Below the pieces are notes generated by a model, which worked only from the letters and a program-made list of their open reading frames with translations, made no database searches and had not been told where the DNA came from. Shown piece by piece: positions 11,956-23,108 of a stretch of DNA of 64,000 bases; position 1 is the stretch's first letter, and each line of letters starts with the position of its first letter. The position numbers were made by a program, and so were the translations under genes. The stretch lies in the NCBI GenBank assembly GCA_010093605.1, contig MU004196.1, positions 1,018,255 to 1,082,254 on the forward strand. The letters are read 5' to 3'. This DNA is from Lophium mytilinum. Lineage: Eukaryota; Ascomycota; Dothideomycetes; Mytilinidiales; Mytilinidiaceae.

Positions 11956-13132
11956 ATGTCTGTCGAATTAGACCCGGTCGAGCTGGGCTTCAAGCGTACG
12001 TCGTTGATATTCCAATCCACGATTCGTGCATTCACTGACACCCTCTAGGTCCCTTTACCCAGGAAGTCTCCCAGACCCTGCGTCTCAAGAACCCCAATAC
12101 GGATCCCGTGGCCTTCAAGGTGAGCGATATACACCTCCTCCCAATCCCACCCATATCCCACAGCTTCACCGATAACTGACGCCCTGCAGGTCAAAACTAC
12201 TGCGCCTAAACAGTGCGCACCCTCCGCGCCCCATCCTACCCCACACAAGCTGATCACGGTGATGTAGATATTGTGTCAGGCCCAACTCTGGTCGCATCGA
12301 ACCCGGCAAAGATGTCGAGGTCCAAGGTAGGGAAATGCCTCATATCACTGTGGGGGTGCCAGGCCGCTGACGTGCATCTCTAGTCCTGCTGCAGGCCATG
12401 AAGGAGGACCCCGCTCCTGATGCGAAGTGTCGCGACAAGTTCCTCGTGCAATCAGTCGCTGTGACGGCTGACAAGGAATTCCACAATATCGCGTCTATCG
12501 TATGCTACCACCGCCTCGAGGCTCGAAGGCTGTTACTTACCTTGCATCTCTAGTGGTCCCACATCGAGCAGACCTCCAAGTCGTCTATTCAGGAGAAGAA
12601 GATCCGAGTCATCTTTCTCCCCGCCGACGGATCCACGGCTACTCCCGCCAGAGTCAATGGCGTGAAGCACGAGGACGAGTCGACCCTTCTGTCTCCCTCC
12701 CCTGAGGCCGTCACCCCAATGCGATCGAGCGCCACCCCCGTGGGATCCGTATCCCGTCCAGAAGACCGGCCTGCAGACAATAAGCACCTAGGCGACGCCG
12801 TTGCATCTGCACATAACCCCGCCACGTCCGGAGAGCGATCAACCGTTGGCGCGGCAGTCGCTGCAGTCACCAACGCCGTTCCAACTTCGACTGCCGAGCT
12901 TCAGGCACAGCTCACGGATGCTAAGGCTCAGATCCTGAAGCTGAAGCAGCAAGTCGAGCAGCACGGTCTCCGACAGCGAAAGGGCGAAGCCGTTGCCCAG
13001 GACTCGTCGAACAGGGTTGCATCTGGCACGACTGGCATGGGGGTGCAGCATGCACCTGCAGGCGGCGTCCCAGTCCAGATCGCGGCTGCGCTGTGCCTCA
13101 TTAGCTTTCTCCTTGCATATTTCTTGTTCTGA
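11956..13132 (+). CDS. SCS2: VAP/Scs2 family ER membrane tether
   Basis: Six exons (11956-11995, 12049-12119, 12190-12212, 12268-12326, 12384-12499, 12554-13132) give 295 residues. Residues 1-120 form an MSP domain with the signature KTTAPKQYCVRPNSGRIEPG, the surface that binds FFAT motifs of lipid-transfer proteins. A Ser/Pro/Thr-rich linker follows, then a coiled coil (LQAQLTDAKAQILKLKQQVE) and a C-terminal hydrophobic anchor (IAAALCLISFLLAYFLF) ending the chain. It is therefore a tail-anchored ER protein that forms ER-plasma membrane and other contact sites. Exon 3 is only 23 nt. All junction phases agree. Confidence 0.93.
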
Positions 13133-13829
13133 TTCCCCGCAAAGTGCAAGCATCTCCCACCTGCCAAGACCGTTGGAGTTGCGCAAGCAGCGGCCCTGGT
13201 TTGCCGTTTGAAGAAGAGAGTGGGATGTTGGCTGCTGCCGATCATGCCACGGGAAAAGCGAGCTGAGGATGGAACGGGAACTGAAGGTACGGTTCTTTTG
13301 TTTCTTTTTCTGGTTTCTGCGGCGTGATAATCGTGGGGAATGCTTTTGGAGCCGGTGAGCGTTGTATGTACTGCTTTTTGGCCTATAGCGACTATGGCAA
13401 GCACTGGGCAACGGAGCTGTGGAGCTAGGTAATGAATGAGGCAGCACGATGTTCACTCGGGGGGCCACACCTGTATCAACAGTTTACACAAATCGAATTG
13501 ATGCGTCATGAGAACGTCCATCACGTACATTTCTTTTCATGTCACGGGAGCTGTATATTGCCGCTTCGTGGGGGATAGCTCCAGCCTGCAGCCGTGGCGG
13601 TTCACGATGATGCGGGGAAGAGGCACCCCTCACTGGAAATCCCACGATCCCACGATGCTACATTATCGGCGCCCCCAATTTCCATCACGAGTGCGGTCAC
13701 GATGAGGTTTGAAGTGAGGCCCGATAGCATGGACGCACGCTGCAGCAGGGACAGGCATTCTAGTAGTGGCGTAGTGGGGCGCCGCCCTTTGACTGCAGGC
13801 CGATTACCGCTGGTGGCCGCAACGGCCGT
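13133..13829. other. intergenic region upstream of asparagine synthetase
   Basis: About 700 bp with no supported gene. Two minus-strand frames of 158 and 209 codons overlap here but run into the VAP gene and show no domain. Confidence 0.45.
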
Positions 13830-13836
13830 TGACTCA
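13830..13836 (+). promoter_or_regulatory. Gcn4/CPC1-type site TGACTCA
   Basis: A perfect TGACTCA lies 108 bp before the start codon of asparagine synthetase. This is the binding site of the bZIP activator Gcn4 (CPC1/CpcA in filamentous fungi), which drives amino-acid biosynthesis genes on starvation. Position and target gene make sense together; binding itself is inferred. Confidence 0.65.
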
Positions 13837-13943
13837 GGCCATAGACAAAAAAAGTCGTCCTTGCCCACTACTTAAACACCACCACCACCCGCCTCAATTT
13901 GCCCCAGTACACATTCTACCGATTCCTCTCACCAGCCGCCAAT

Positions 13944-16161
13944 ATGTGTGGCATCTTCGCCTGCCATTGGTACGTCACACCGTCCGGTGCAGCGCACTGC
14001 GTTGCCCCTCCACTGCCCCTCGCCCGCGCCCTGATAAGTTACTAACACTCCACCAGTCATCCTGATGTGCAAAAGTTCAAGCCTACCGCCCTGAAGATGG
14101 GCAAGGCGTGAGTTTCTCCCCTTAAGATAGCAATGAACCGCTGCTAACCGTGCTACAGCGTCCGACATCGGGGCCCTGATTGGAGTGAGCAAGCATACCC
14201 TCAGTAACATTCGAGCAATCCGCTGAAGCTGTATAGGTGGGAACTGGATAGCAAACAAGACGAGTAAGACCTGTCAAGCCCTAGACACTTTAGAGGGTAT
14301 GCTAATCATACTCCAGTCCTCGTACACGAGCGTCTCAGCATCGTCGGTGTTGGTATGCGCCTCAACTTCCTCAACTCTATTACTCCTTTCTCATATCGAC
14401 CCAGACTCCGGGGCACAGCCTTTGCTCAACGAAGAGAAGACGGTATCGCTGGCTGTCAACGGCGAGATCTACAACCATCGAATCCTCCGCAAGGGCCTCA
14501 AGAATCCGTTCAAATTCAGCACACATTCGGATTGCGAAGTCATAATTCCTTTGGTACGAGAAGCCGATATAAGCGAGAGAGGCTGTTGCTGATATGCGTG
14601 GCAGTATCTTGAACATGATATCGACGCGCCGAAATACCTGGACGGCATGTTCTCCTGGGTCCTGCACGACAAGATCCAAGATAGGGTGATTGCAGCCCGA
14701 GACCCGATTGGAATCACCTCATTCTACATGGGCCGATCTAGCACGACCCCTGGAGCAGTCTACTTTGCTTCCGAGCTCAAATGTCTTCACCCCGTGTGTG
14801 ACGATATCATCTCCTTCCCCCCTGGACACGTATACGACTCGAAGATGGACAAGTTGACGAGGTATTACACGCCGAAATGGTTGGTCGAGCCCAGCAACAT
14901 CCCGACAACGCCCGTAGACTATAAGCTTTTGAGGACAACATTCGAGAAGTCGGTGCGAAAGCGATTGATGGCGGAAGTGCCGTTTGGAGTTCTCCTATCT
15001 GGTGGTCTTGACTCCAGCTTGGTTGCTTCGATTGCCCAACGTGAGACGCTACGACTGAACGCACTTGCGGCGAAGCGATCGACGAGCACCAACGGCACCA
15101 ACGGCACCAACGGCGAGCTAGACGGCCACGCTGCTGGACATCTGGTGGGAATTGACGATGGCGATGAGCTTGCCACTGTTCAGATTCTCCCTCAACTTCA
15201 TTCGTTCTCCATCGGTCTCCCCAACGCGCCGGATGCGATTGCTGCTAAGGAGGTTGCCGATTTTCTAGGCACCAAGCACCACACGTTCACCTTTACTATC
15301 GAAGACGGACTCAACGCTCTTTCAGACGTCATATACCATCTCGAATCCTTCGATGTCACCACCATTCGAGCGTCCACCCCCATGTTCCTACTCAGCCGGA
15401 AAATCAAGGCCTTAGGCGTCAAGATGGTTCTCAGCGGCGAGGGCAGCGACGAAATCTTCGGCGGCTACCTCTACTTCGTCAACGCGCCAGACAAGAAAGC
15501 GTTCCACGAGGAGAACGTGCGGAGAATCAAGAACCTCCACCTGTCAGATTGTCTCCGAGCCAACAAGTCTACCTCCGCCTGGGGCGTGGAAGCTCGCGTG
15601 CCGTTCTTGGACAAAGCGTTCCTCGACGTGGCAATGAACATCGACCCCGAAGACAAGCTCATCAAGAAAGACCAAGGCCGCATCGAGAAGTACATACTCC
15701 GAAAAGCATTCGACACCACCGACGAGCCAGAAACGGAGCCGTACCTTCCAGATAAGATCCTCTGGAGACAGAAGGAGCAGTTCAGCGACGGAGTCGGGTA
15801 TGGGTGGATCGATGCGCTGAAAGACAACGCGGAGCTGCAGGTCACGGACGAGATGATGAAGAACCCTAAAAAGGAGTGGGGCGACGATATCCCAGATAGC
15901 AAGGAAGCGTGCGTACAAATCTGGACGTCTTGGTTTCTGGCGTGGGCTAATTGTGAGATAGGTACTGGTACCGAACCATCTTCGACGAGCACTTCCCTCC
16001 CTACTGCGCCAAAACAGTGATGCGCTGGACCCCGACATGGTCGGACCAGACGGATCCTAGTGGACGGTACGAATTCTCCATTCCCTCCGTTTGATTCACA
16101 CATACTAACACCCACCAGCGCAATCGCCTTCCACGAGTCCGCCTACGAAGCAAAGAAATGA
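13944..16161 (+). CDS. ASN1: asparagine synthetase (glutamine-hydrolysing)
   Basis: Nine exons: 13944-13969, 14057-14107, 14159-14184, 14237-14263, 14317-14352, 14405-14553, 14605-15908, 15962-16066 and 16119-16161. They give 588 residues, the normal length. It makes asparagine from aspartate, glutamine and ATP in the cytosol. The N-terminus MCGIFACH supplies the Cys2 nucleophile of the class II glutaminase domain ([20 protein letters not shown]). The synthetase domain has the PP-loop [15 protein letters not shown], plus [17 protein letters not shown] and the region [20 protein letters not shown] nine-base repeat encodes Thr-Asn-Gly three times near 15089-15115, in a loop. The C-terminus ends YEAKK. 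The many short exons at the 5' end are typical of this gene in fungi. Confidence 0.96.
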
Positions 16162-16579
16162 AGTCTCTCATAGCCTCCAAACCGTCTGCTGTCGCTAACG
16201 GGAGGGCACAATGTCAAGGTTCCCAATCTGTTGTTTCCATCAGTCTCCTTGGTTTTCTTGGCGAATATCAAACTGCGATAGATCTGGATTCGGAGGGTGG
16301 GTGCAATCTAGTGGACACACTTAATCCCCACAAGCGTTTGTACATATAAAGCCACGATGTACTTTTGGTGACTTGTAATATGGCCTTGATTTGTGTGTGA
16401 GGTTGATGTGATGATTAGGGGTGCGCTAGTGGTGCTTCAGATGTGTTTCAGGCGGTTGCGGTGGCGGAGGGCGACTGTGCTGTTTCCTGTTGAGAAGATA
16501 AGGTTCGTCGGGGTTGATTTGGGATTGTTTCGGGGGCGTGGAGTCTATGACATGGCGTATTGGGCCGGTGGGAGAGGGG
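16162..16579. other. 3' region of asparagine synthetase
   Basis: 418 bp with no gene seen; it leads into the repeat array that starts near 16580. Confidence 0.45.
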
Positions 16580-17010
16580 GGGCTTGGAGGGGTGAGATGG
16601 ATGAAGTGGAGCCAGTCCGTGCGATTTGGGCACCGTTTTGGATTGTAAACGCCGCGAGCTGCGGATTTTAAATATTTATCAATACATATCAATTGCTGAA
16701 GATCCTGAATTGGACCATCGAAGTAGGTTTGATTTGAGAGGGGTGAGATGTATGATGGGGGGCCTGTCCGTACGATTTGGACCCGATTTGGGCATACTAT
16801 TGGTGCAGCCTGCAAACAACAACGATTTACAAGTATCAATTGCCGAGAAGTCTATATCAGACCCTTGCAGTAGGGATAATTTGGGTGTGGTGAGATGTAT
16901 AAAGTGGGGCCAGTCCGTACGATTTGGACTCGGTTTCGGCACATCATTGGCCTGGGCTGTAAACCAGACTCTCGGAGGAGTCAGATACCCGGGGGAAAGT
17001 ATCAACGGAA
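16580..17010. repeat. dispersed repeat family, locus A (3 degenerate units)
   Basis: Three related units start near 16591, 16742 and 16890, a spacing of about 150 bp. Each contains GTGAGATGTATGAAGTGG followed by 'gccagtccgt.cgatttgg.c..g.tttggg'. The same unit recurs at 50.3 and 54.3 kb. In the opposite direction the core spells repeated PNRTDW.HFIHLT-like peptides, but the frames are broken, so I treat the array as non-coding. It sits between the converging 3' ends of asparagine synthetase and heme lyase. Confidence 0.75.
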
Positions 17011-17294
17011 GCCAGTCCATGTCAATTCGACTCTTTTCGGTATGTGATGTCCATAACGCTGTTAACCAGATTGTTGGAAATGGGCTACAAATTGATAACG
17101 AAACTAAGGATAATCGAAGAAGTTGTGTCCACGCGGAGGGCACGCCACGTCTATACGAATGAGTAGATTTTGGTACAGTGACTTACACTTACATACAAGT
17201 ACTAATACATCTTCTCCCAAATGCCTCACTTGCCCAAGAACGCCAGTCTAATATATACCCTCTCGTTTACCGGCCTTTCATATACTCATTCTCG
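17011..17294. other. convergent intergenic region
   Basis: Sequence between the repeat array and the heme-lyase stop codon, with no gene seen. Confidence 0.4.
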
Positions 17295-18136
17295 TTATAA
17301 CCCGAATGTCTTCAGCGCCCTCATCTTCCACCCTTCAAAGCTGTTCAGCTTCGGCCTCACATCCAGGTAAAAGTTTAGGGCTCTTCCCTGATTCTCGTCC
17401 TTCCCCGCGTAGAAATCAATCACGTATTCAATCTTCTTGCCGCACCGGTCTACAACCCAGTCGTGCCGGTCGAAAGGGGGTTGGTAGCCCATCCAGGTAT
17501 TAATGCGTGCTTTGGGTGTCAGAGCAGAGGAGAGGCCGCTGAAAGATTCAAGTCTCGGACCACCGCATCTGAATACCGTCAGCACCGAACCCCAGAATTT
17601 GCTCTTGTTTCTGCAGAGCATAATTGTACTCACGCGTCGGCACCCCGCCCCTTTTCCCAGTCCTTGATCTCCCCCCACGCCCTCTCATTCACGGCGTTAT
17701 GGATTGGCACTATCGACTTCATATCCGTGGCCTCGGGGTCGAAGTTCTTCCGCTTCATGGCGTTGAAGAACATCTGCTCGGACGGGTATATCCAATTCCC
17801 GCTCTTTTTATCGGCGCCAGTTTCTTGCTCATTATTCGCGAGCTTCGTTGCAGCTTGATCCGGTACTGTGCGCGGGATTGTAGAGACCTCGCGGTCGGTG
17901 CCTAAACCCGACCAGAGGCGGGATACATATGATTGTGACTGTGCGGGGGATTTGTCGATTTCAGAGGAGTCGCAGCTCTGGGCTACAAGAGGGGACGGAG
18001 ATGGTGAGGGTGCTGTGGCAGCCGGATGCGGGTGTGGAGCTTGTTGCCCGGCTTTTTTTGCCTGTGCAAGCCAGGCCTCCCGTGTAGTGGGGTCGACGGG
18101 GCAGGCATCGGGCGCCGCTTCAGTTTCGTTCGCCAT
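17295..18136 (-). CDS. CYC3: cytochrome c heme lyase (holocytochrome c synthase)
   Basis: Two exons (18136-17634 and 17568-17295) give 258 residues. The enzyme attaches heme covalently to apocytochrome c in the mitochondrial intermembrane space. Visible features: an N-terminal CPV heme-binding motif (DACPVDP, residue 13), a Pro/Ser-rich linker, and the conserved block NWIYPSEQMFFNAMKRKNF. Next comes KSIVPIHNAVNE, whose His corresponds to the heme-ligand histidine of human HCCS, then PFDRHDWVVDRCGK and the C-terminal DFYAGKDENQ. An in-frame ATG 78 bases upstream exists, but the chosen start fits the family better. It could equally be the cytochrome c1 lyase paralogue CYT2. Confidence 0.92.
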
Positions 18137-18547
18137 GGCCGTGATCCAATTGTGTATCGAGAGTCGTGAGGTCCAAATTGAAGTTGAAGTTTTGGACAGG
18201 GATGTCGTGATCATTCAATTGCGGCAGGAACGCTAAGACGATAGCGGGAAGGCTCCCGTGCAAGGGTCCTCTTCGTTCCTGAGGCGGTGAAAGAGTGAAT
18301 TGAAACCCACCCCAGCTTCTTTCTTCACTGCCTACTCAGACTTCTCCCAGTGGTTGCCAATTGCTCTCCTGCGTTGTTTCAGGGGAGTCAGTAATTGGCT
18401 TGAAACAGTGTCCGTCTCCCGTCAGCATTGTTCTCGGACTCCGCGTCACCAATTTCCCCGGTCTAGAAATACTATTCTATACCTCGCCCCGCCGTTGATC
18501 TTCTCTTTTCTCAACTCAACCTTCTCCAGACCATATCAACCGCAACA
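18137..18547. promoter_or_regulatory. shared divergent promoter, heme lyase / MVD, with three CCAAT boxes
   Basis: A 411-bp divergent promoter. CCAAT occurs at 18357-18361 and 18449-18453 and, inverted, at 18394-18398. CCAAT is the site of the Hap2/3/5 complex, which controls respiration and iron-linked genes in fungi. Three boxes in 100 bp between a heme-insertion gene and a sterol-pathway gene are suggestive; binding is inferred. Confidence 0.5.
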
Positions 18548-19818
18548 ATGGCAGACACCAAAGTATACCGTGCGAGCACCACTGCTCCAGTCAACATTGC
18601 TGTTATCAAGTATACTTCAACCCTCCTCTGCCCCACCAATGCCCCTCATTTCTAACAAACATCAGATACTGGGGTAAACGCGACCCAAAACTCAACCTCC
18701 CCACCAACTCCTCCCTCTCTGTAACCCTCTCCCAATCCGACCTCCGCACCCACACCACCGCCTCCTGCTCCCCCTCCTACCCCACCTCGGACTCCCTCCT
18801 CCTCAACGGCTCCCCCCAAGACGTCTTGGGCGCCCGCACCCAAGCCTGCTTCCGCGAACTACGCAGCCTCCGCCAGAGCCTCGAAGCCTCCAACCCCTCC
18901 CTCCCCAAACTCTCCTCCTACCCGCTCAAAATCGTCTCCGAGAACAACTTCCCCACGGCCGCCGGCCTCGCCAGCTCCGCCGCCGGCTTCGCAGCCCTGG
19001 TCCGTGCCATCGCCGACCTCTACGAGCTGCCCGCCTCGCCGACCGAGCTCAGCAAGATCGCGCGCCAGGGCAGCGGCTCGGCATGCCGCAGCCTGTTCGG
19101 CGGCTACGTCGGGTGGGACAAGGGCACGGCGGCCGACGGCTCCGACAGCATGGCGTACGAAGTCGCGCCCGCGGCGCACTGGCCGACGATGCGCGCGGTC
19201 ATCCTGGTCGTGTCGGCGGCGAAGAAGGGCGTCAGCAGCACGGCGGGGATGCAGACGACGGTCGCGACGTCGTCGCTGTTCCCCGCGCGTGCGAACGAGA
19301 CGGTGCCGCGGCGCATGAAGGAGATGGAGGCGGCGGTCAAGGCGAAGGATTTCGAGACGTTTGCGAAGGTCACGATGCGCGATAGCAATTCGTTCCATGC
19401 GACGTGTCTGGATACCGAGCCGCCGATTTTTTATCTGAATGATGTGAGCCGGGCGGCTATTAAGGTGGTGGAGGAGGTGAATAAGAAGGCGGGGAAGACG
19501 GTCGCGGCGTATACGTTTGATGCGGGGCCGAATGCGGTCATCTACTATCTTGAGGAGAGTGAGAAGGAGGTTGCGGGGTTGTTCAAGGCGATGCTTGGGG
19601 AGAAGGAGGGTTGGGAGGGTGCTAGGGGGAGCAAGATCGAGGCGAACAAGACCGCGCTGGAAGCGGCGGAGAAGGAGGCTGGTGTCGCCATTGCTGGACT
19701 GAAGGAGGGCGTAGCGAGGGTCATCTTGACCGGTGTGGGCGAGGGCCCGCTCAAGACGGAGGAGACCCTGATCGATGAGAAGGGCGAGCCTGTGAACGCT
19801 GTCACGAACGGGTCCTGA
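18548..19818 (+). CDS. MVD1: diphosphomevalonate decarboxylase
   Basis: Two exons (18548-18609 and 18666-19818) give 404 residues. The enzyme converts mevalonate 5-diphosphate to isopentenyl diphosphate with ATP, the last step of the mevalonate pathway (ERG19 in yeast). The intron splits the conserved start block APVNIAVIK/YWGKRDPKLNLPTNSS. The GHMP-kinase ATP-binding loop FPTAAGLASSAAGFAAL is at about residues 125-141, and RQGSGSACRSLFGGYVGW follows. The distal block TFDAGPNAVIYY is intact. The 3' half is strongly GC-biased at third positions, with two GC-rich shadow frames. Confidence 0.95.
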
Positions 19819-20222
19819 GTAAGTGCCGCCGCTTTGGATTTCTCTCTCGACATAAGCGTGAAACGTGGAGGCGCAGCTACGGCTTTTGTGTGCAAAAGAA
19901 GGCATTTGATAGAATACCCGAAAACAAGAAAACACTTGAAGACCTCACAGAATCGCATAGAGCAAACATGCAAATGATTGACACAACACGTGGTATCTCT
20001 GGCTCTTCAACTGCACTCACTCCCCCTTTCGTCCTCGCAGACGCTGCGTGCACCCCCGAAAAACGCCTTCTACGCCTCCAATCCCGCTCATAATGAAGGG
20101 TCATGAGCCGCTATAACAGAAGACCAAAGCGTACAACGTATGTAACCAAAGAAGCCTCAATCCGAGTGAAGAGAATTGTTGGCGTTCCCACTTGCTCTAT
20201 CAACACACCCCCTCCCCTCCCA
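19819..20222. other. convergent intergenic region
   Basis: About 400 bp between two 3' ends, no gene seen. Confidence 0.45.
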
Positions 20223-21653
20223 TTAATTATGAGGATTATACCCCAGCTCTCTCAGTCTTCTACAACTCTTCATGTCGTACTTCCGCGCCTTGGCTAGCTT
20301 CTCCTCGTCTGGGAAGAACCACCCTTGCGCGTCTTGCACTAAGCGGTCCCGCGTGTCCTTCTCCCGCTCGCATAATATGTTGAGTTGGTGCACGAACTTG
20401 ATCTCGACGGTCTTGTCTAGCTCCTTCCATTTCTTCGCGCTGTAGTCGGAAACCTCTTCCGGGTTTACCCAGTATGGAACTTTCATGCGGTAGGATGTGC
20501 GTTCGTAGGTTTGGGGTGGGTTGGCGCCTTCGAAGCGCACCGAGGGGCCTTGGGGCGCGGGGCCGCCGGAGAAGAGGGAAGAGAGGAGGGGGATGATGAA
20601 GAGGACGAGGAGGGGGAGGAGGGCGGAGAGGGCGGAGGAGACGGTAGGGGCGGGCTCGGAGCCGGGGCTGGAGAGAATTTAGTTATGATAGATGTGAAGA
20701 AAGGGGGTATAATTACGGTTGTGCGGTTGCGGGGCGTCGTCGAGGTCGTCCGCCGCCGAATTGGTGGACACGGATGCCGGGACCGCCATTGAGGTTGAAC
20801 ACGAAGCCGGGGCCTGTGTCGAAGAGTCCGCCGCCTGGGAGCAAATGTCAGTAAAAGCTCGTAGGTTTAGGAAGCTTGAGAGCAGAGAACACGTAAAAAG
20901 GTATTAGTTCTTTAGTGTGCTTCTCTACCAAAACTGATCGAAATTGAAACAGTGCTGGCCGTGCTGTCGGATTGTAGTCTTCGTAAGGATTTTGAGAAAC
21001 ACAGGAAGTCCTACCAAATGGTCCTCCAAAGCCTCCCCCGCCACCCCCGAAGCCTCCGCCAAAGAACTGCCGGAACATTTCCTCTGGCGATATCTCCTCT
21101 TCCCACATGGGCCCCTGCCGACTCGCACCACCACTCTGCGAGCGCGAGAAATTGCTAAACGGCGACGCGCCCGCATTCGAGGCGCCCGCAAACCGATTAT
21201 CAGGATCCCCGCCAAACTTATCGTACTTCGATTTCTTATCCGGATCCGACAAGACCTGGAAAGCTCTCGAGACCACTGTTTCAAACATCAGCACAACCAT
21301 CCCATACCACCAAACCAGCGATCCAGAAAATAGTCAGACACCCCCCTCCCCAAACTACACTCAAGAAAGTAGATATACGCACACTTGAACGCCTCATCCG
21401 CGCCATCATAGCCATTTTTATCCGGATGTGTAAGTAAGCTTAGCTTCCGATACGCCTTCTTGATCTCCCCCTCCGACACCGTCAACTTGACCTCCTCGAG
21501 CCCCAGGATCTCGTAGAACGCCGTCGGCGAGCACCGCTTTATCCGTATCACCGCCGTCTTCTGCTCGACTGTGAACGCGCGCCCAGAGCTGCCGTCGTGG
21601 TGCGCGCGGTGCTTGGCGTCGCCGCTGTCGGCGCCGCTGGCTCTTGCGGACAT
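20223..21653 (-). CDS. HLJ1: ER membrane J protein with DUF1977 (Hlj1/DNAJB12-like)
   Basis: Four exons (21653-21383, 21275-21015, 20834-20717, 20667-20223) give 364 residues. The J domain spans about residues 45-110: FYEILGLE, the HPD signature in LLTHPDKNG and AFQVLSDPDKKSKYDKFG. A Gly/Phe-rich region follows (FGGGFGG...GGGRPRRRP). A hydrophobic anchor comes next (ALLPLLVLFIIPLLSSLF), then a DUF1977-type C-terminus (TSYRMKVPYWVNPEEV...RRLRELGYNPHN). This order is that of DNAJB12/14 and fungal Hlj1, which recruit Hsp70 to the ER membrane for degradation of faulty proteins. It shares a 287-bp divergent promoter with the Aim19 gene. Confidence 0.9.
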
Positions 21654-21940
21654 GGTATAGGTACTGCGGCCCGGCGGGCGCGGTTAAGGTGGTAGAAGCA
21701 GTGTGGGGGGGTGGCGGGTTGCGGGATTGTAGTGAGCGGTGGTGGAGGGCGGAGGGGTGTCACGGGGGTGATGATAGAGAGGTGTTGTTGTGGGGGCTCG
21801 GTGTCTGTATGGATTGAGAAGAGTGGACGTTGCGGTTTGGAGGATGGGGTCCGTGCGTTCTTTATAAGTCCGCTGCCGTCATCGCGGGTTGCTCGTTTCG
21901 CCAACTTCAGTTCACGATTCAAGCACTGAGTACCGCGGCT

Positions 21941-22498
21941 ATGGCAGACAAGCCCTCCGAAGAGCAGGTGAAAGCTAGCACGATTCATACGCTGCAAGCA
22001 TGGGGTGGTGAGTTTCAATTTCTCTGTGAGAGGTATATACCTATGCGCGAGCTCATGCATTTACCAGAAAACCCGCTTCCCCCGACGCTGCTCGCGACCC
22101 TTATTACCGCACAGCATATGCGCCCGTTCCAAGCGCTGCCGATGATGTTCACGCCTGTTCTGCTCGCAGCAAGCTACGCGAATGTGAGCGGGTATAAGAT
22201 TGATGCGGCGGGGGTTACCGGCGCATGGAGCGGGCTATATCTGCTATTGGCGAGTCGGAGGAAACAGGTACGTCTAGCATACTTTCAATTGTATCATGTG
22301 TGGTTCCGGAAGGCGGCACTAGTGTCACTACTGATCTGAGTTTATACTGACTAACTGGTATCACAGAGAATCGTGCAAAAGTTTGGAGCGCGGGGAATAG
22401 TTCGAGGGGCGACACTAGGTCTTTGCATTGCCAACGTAGTAGGATGTGGGGTCGCATACGGATTTGGTCGGAGGAGGAAAGAGGAAGAGTCACGGTGA
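21941..22498 (+). CDS. AIM19: Aim19-like mitochondrial membrane protein
   Basis: Three exons (21941-22007, 22068-22267, 22367-22498) give 132 residues. The chain has MADKPSEEQVKAST, a hydrophobic stretch around ALPMMFTPVLLAASYANVSG, and the block AAGVTGAWSGLYLLLASRR. A last membrane segment (LGLCIANVVGCGVAYGFG) and a basic tail RRRKEEESR follow. The middle and last blocks resemble yeast Aim19 (GFIATWSALYLIVG and SVSLANAVLYG), a mitochondrial membrane protein whose mutants lose mitochondrial DNA more often. The assignment rests on remembered sequence and on size. Confidence 0.7.
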
Positions 22499-23108
22499 TA
22501 ACCGAGGATACTTCTGAGCTTTATGAGTACAGTGGCGGTCTTGGGCGGGCTTTGAGTATCGATGTATCAATATAGACTCCCCCGGGGGGATTGTACAATG
22601 GATTTTCATATATATATATATCTGCACGCTCGTGTACTGCTGCGTCAGAAGCCTCACAGTACTTTCAGCATTTCGAGGAAGAGGAATTCGGCGTTTTGAA
22701 GAACCACTAAACTCGGAAGGCTACATTGGAAAACGCTGGCAGGGTATGCCTAGATTAGTAGTGCCTTCGTCGCTCACGGGTTTTATTAGTATTCTGGAGG
22801 CCCACGTACAATGTCTGGAAATTGCACGGATATGTATGAGAAGCCACTGTATTCACTGTCTTTCTCGTCATGTAGGCACGGCGCCCTACCAGTAACACAG
22901 CCCCTTAGAATCGCTAGATTTACGAGCCGGAAGTGATCTCATGCGGCACAGTGATTACGCCAACACCTTTCTAGGTCTATATACGGCCACCGTAGCCAAG
23001 TGACCGCTTCGGGCCTCCCCGAAATCCACTTTAGATATGAATCAGCATCCCAAACGCCCATGTATGCACCCATTCGGGTAGAAAAGCCAAGCCCATCAGC
23101 TTCGCCAA
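22499..23108. other. convergent intergenic region with TA microsatellite
   Basis: About 600 bp between two 3' ends. A short (TA)n run lies at about 22608-22621. No gene is supported. Confidence 0.5.

Noticed and set aside
12839-13468. 209-codon minus-strand ORF opposite the end of VAP
   Set aside because: Overlaps a well-supported exon, shows no domain, and its hydrophilic composition is random.
16426-17143. minus-strand ORFs with repeated PNRTDW.HFIHLT peptides
   Set aside because: The peptide repeat only mirrors the DNA repeat; the frames are broken and do not hold at the other two loci.
18859-19935. 358-codon minus-strand ORF opposite MVD
   Set aside because: Its composition (very rich in Arg, His, Leu) is what the GC-biased MVD exon gives in the opposite frame; MVD has clear motifs.
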